A DNA stretch of 7,250 nt, from NCBI GenBank assembly GCA_038241115.1, contig JBBRGA010000161.1, positions 1-7,250 of the forward strand. Direction: 5' to 3'. Positions 6,268 through 7,250 of the stretch are shown here, piece by piece. Source of the DNA: JANYJJ01 sp038241115 (lineage in GTDB: Bacteria > Pseudomonadota > Gammaproteobacteria > Burkholderiales > Burkholderiaceae_C). Under the pieces are notes generated by a model. The model was not told the origin of the DNA. It worked only from the letters and a program-made list of their open reading frames with translations, and ran no database searches. Position 1 is the stretch's first letter, and every line of letters begins with the position of its first letter. Position numbers and translations under genes: made by a program.

Positions 6268-6771
6268 TCAAAGCGTAGCACTGGCACGCTCGCCCTGCGA
6301 ACCCACATCCACAACTTCAACAACCTGCGCCCGCTGCAGCGACCACATCGTCAGCTTGCCTTGGGTGAAGGTGAGCACCACGCTGTCGCCTGCCGGGTCG
6401 GTCCAGCGCCACACATCGTTGCCGCTGTCGGATTGGTCGTTGACGGTGGCCTCAGTGTTGATGGCGTCGCTGGTGTTGCTGGTGTTGCTGACGGCGCGTT
6501 TGCCCATCTTCTGGCCCAGGCTTTGGGTCAAGCCCACCACTTGCAACATCGTCATGTGGCGCAGCAATTTGGCCTGAAACATCACCGCGCTGGCCACATG
6601 GCCCACCGGTTTTTCAGTGGCGTTTTTCATCACCCGCAGCGCCCGGCCGAATTGCAGCAACAGCCAGAACACCGTCACCGAGAAAGCCATCACCAAGCCC
6701 TGCCAGCCGTAGCTCCAGCCACCCGCCGCAAACGCCACCGCCACCAACAGCCAACCTAGTTTTGAGTTCAT
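6268..6771 (-). CDS. Uncharacterised small inner-membrane protein with two N-terminal helices, 167 aa
   Basis: No function recognised. Seen: two closely spaced hydrophobic segments, about residues 5-20 (GWLLVAVAFAAGGWSY) and 23-41 (WQGLVMAFSVTVFWLLLQF), then a positively charged stretch (GRALRVMKNATEKP), which suggests both ends face the cytoplasm. A conserved-looking amphipathic part GHVASAVMFQAKLLRHMTMLQVVGLTQSLG follows (57-86). Residues 92-118 are rich in Asn, Ser, Thr and Asp and look like a linker or insertion. The end (VWRWTDPAGDSVVLTFTQGKLTMWSLQRA, 120-148) could form a small beta domain. The start is ATG 6771, without a clear ribosome binding site. Its stop touches the DUF433 antitoxin start, so the toxin-antitoxin pair is probably transcribed from the promoter of this gene. 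I recall similar short membrane proteins in Burkholderiales without known function. Confidence 0.75.
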   Translation of the reverse strand: MNSKLGWLLVAVAFAAGGWSYGWQGLVMAFSVTVFWLLLQFGRALRVMKNATEKPVGHVASAVMFQAKLLRHMTMLQVVGLTQSLGQKMGKRAVSNTSNTSDAINTEATVNDQSDSGNDVWRWTDPAGDSVVLTFTQGKLTMWSLQRAQVVEVVDVGSQGERASATL

Positions 6772-6954
6772 GGCGGGATGGTAGTTGCGCGGTGGTCAAG
6801 GTCGTGCGCGCTCGGAGTTTCAGGTGACAGTTGAGGTTCTGCTTGTGCAAATTTTTCAACGCCAACTCAGCGCGTTCAGCAACGGGTTTAACTTGCAGGG
6901 CGCGTGCCATCGCTAAAGGTCGCGGATCGCAAGCGACTTGGCAAGGTTGAACCT

Positions 6955-7006
6955 CAACTTGTAAGCCCCCCCCCCCGCGAACACGGGGGGGGGCTGGTTT
7001 AAGTTG
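6955..7006. other. Homopolymer hairpin: C11 and G9 arms with an outer stem
   Basis: The inner stem pairs AG plus nine C (6964-6974) with nine G plus CT (6985-6995), 11 perfect pairs, around a loop CCGCGAACAC. The full C run is 11 (6966-6976). Outside a small internal loop, CAACTT (6955-6960) pairs with AAGTTG (7001-7006). No T run follows on either strand, so it is not a standard terminator. It lies 124 bases upstream of the secreted-protein ATG. Confidence 0.8.
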
Positions 7007-7119
7007 GTCGCCGACGCTAGATTCAACGCAGTCCCTAATTTCGCCAACACGTTGTCTCTGGTTTTCTGATTGCTTTCCACGTTTTGAGCGGGTCCCGTCG
7101 AACCTCTTGTCTATTTTTT

Positions 7120-7124
7120 AGGAG
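7120..7124 (+). promoter_or_regulatory. Strong Shine-Dalgarno site of the secreted-protein gene
   Basis: AGGAG lies six bases before ATG 7131, preceded by an A/T-rich stretch (CTATTTTTT). It is the clearest ribosome binding site in the window and fixes the start of the last gene. Confidence 0.85.
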
Positions 7125-7130
7125 TTAATC

Positions 7131-7250
7131 ATGTTCAAGCAAACCAAAATCGCGAATCTCGTTCTCGGTGCATTAATCGTCGCGTCGTCATCTGTTTTTG
7201 CGACGCCTATTCCCGTGGCTACGACTCTCGTGTCTGTGTCGCCAACCTGT
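7131..7250 (+). CDS. N-terminus of a secreted protein with a Sec signal peptide, cut off by the window end
   Basis: The first 40 codons are visible. Seen: a typical Sec signal peptide with a basic start MFKQTKIAN, a hydrophobic core LVLGALIVASSS and a signal peptidase I site VFA|TP after residue 24. The mature part begins TPIPVATTLVSVSPTC. There is no lipobox Cys at the cleavage site, so this is not a lipoprotein. Mature Thr/Val/Ser-rich sequence with an early Cys is seen in pilin-like and spore-coat-U-like secreted proteins, but 16 residues cannot assign a family. Codon use (TCT, TCG, ATT, TTA, ACG, GTT) is less GC-biased than in the other genes, which would fit either high expression or later acquisition. 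Confidence 0.8.
   Translation, partial: MFKQTKIANLVLGALIVASSSVFATPIPVATTLVSVSPTC

Larger units (their letters stand above)
6772..7130. other. Divergent intergenic region, 359 bp
   Basis: This lies between the membrane-protein operon (- strand) and the secreted-protein gene (+ strand), so it should hold promoters for both. I see no convincing -35/-10 pair. The contents I can support are an 11-bp inverted repeat (AGTTGAGGTTC at 6829-6839 and its complement at 6949-6959), the C/G hairpin at 6955-7006, and the ribosome binding site at 7120-7124. Bases 7007-7130 are visibly less GC-rich than the genes to the left. A 98-aa open frame on the - strand extending into this region shows no family features. 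Confidence 0.6.

Noticed and set aside
6614..6910. 98-aa open frame on the - strand at the start of the membrane-protein gene
   Set aside because: It overlaps the better-supported 167-aa frame with its clear transmembrane pattern, and shows no motif of its own.
6955..7006. Intrinsic terminator at the C/G hairpin
   Set aside because: No T run follows the stem on either strand, and neither neighbouring gene ends here; both start from this region.

Overview
The window is high-GC bacterial DNA that reads like a betaproteobacterial chromosome, most likely Burkholderiales/Comamonadaceae. The evidence is the GC-rich codon use, the ilvE - CHCC zinc-finger - waaF gene order, and two clusters of the short imperfect palindrome CGTTCGCCCTGAGGTATCGA, which I recall as common between genes in that family. 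Placement rests on recognition of families, not on a search.

Left part (1-3235, + strand): the C-terminal 459 codons of an amidase-signature hydrolase; an intergenic array of a 40-bp-period palindromic repeat whose last inverted pair plus a T run looks like an intrinsic terminator; a 440-aa TTC38-like tetratricopeptide protein, possibly coupled to a 12-codon leader ORF; and a second array of the same repeat family (38-bp period) behind it. The TPR gene is therefore bracketed by two arrays with the same layout: direct copies followed by one inverted copy.

Middle (3276-5552, - strand): ilvE (branched-chain amino acid aminotransferase), then a 67-aa CHCC zinc-finger protein related to NDUFS6, then waaF (LPS heptosyltransferase II, GTG start). 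The genes are 41 and 47 bp apart and are probably co-transcribed.

Right part (5704-6771, - strand): an uncharacterised two-helix membrane protein, a DUF433 antitoxin and a DUF5615 PIN-like toxin, tightly packed. The antitoxin starts beside the stop of the membrane gene, and the toxin starts with TTG just after the antitoxin. This is probably one operon carrying a VapBC45-type toxin-antitoxin pair.

Right edge (6772-7250): a 359-bp divergent intergenic region with an unusual C11/G9 hairpin, followed by a strong ribosome binding site and the first 40 codons of a secreted protein cut off by the window end.

I see no CRISPR array, tRNA, rRNA or transposase gene. The best candidates for something not yet well described are the repeat units, whose hairpin stems differ by mostly compensatory changes, and the homopolymer hairpin at 6955-7006. 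The protein-coding genes mostly belong to recognisable families.
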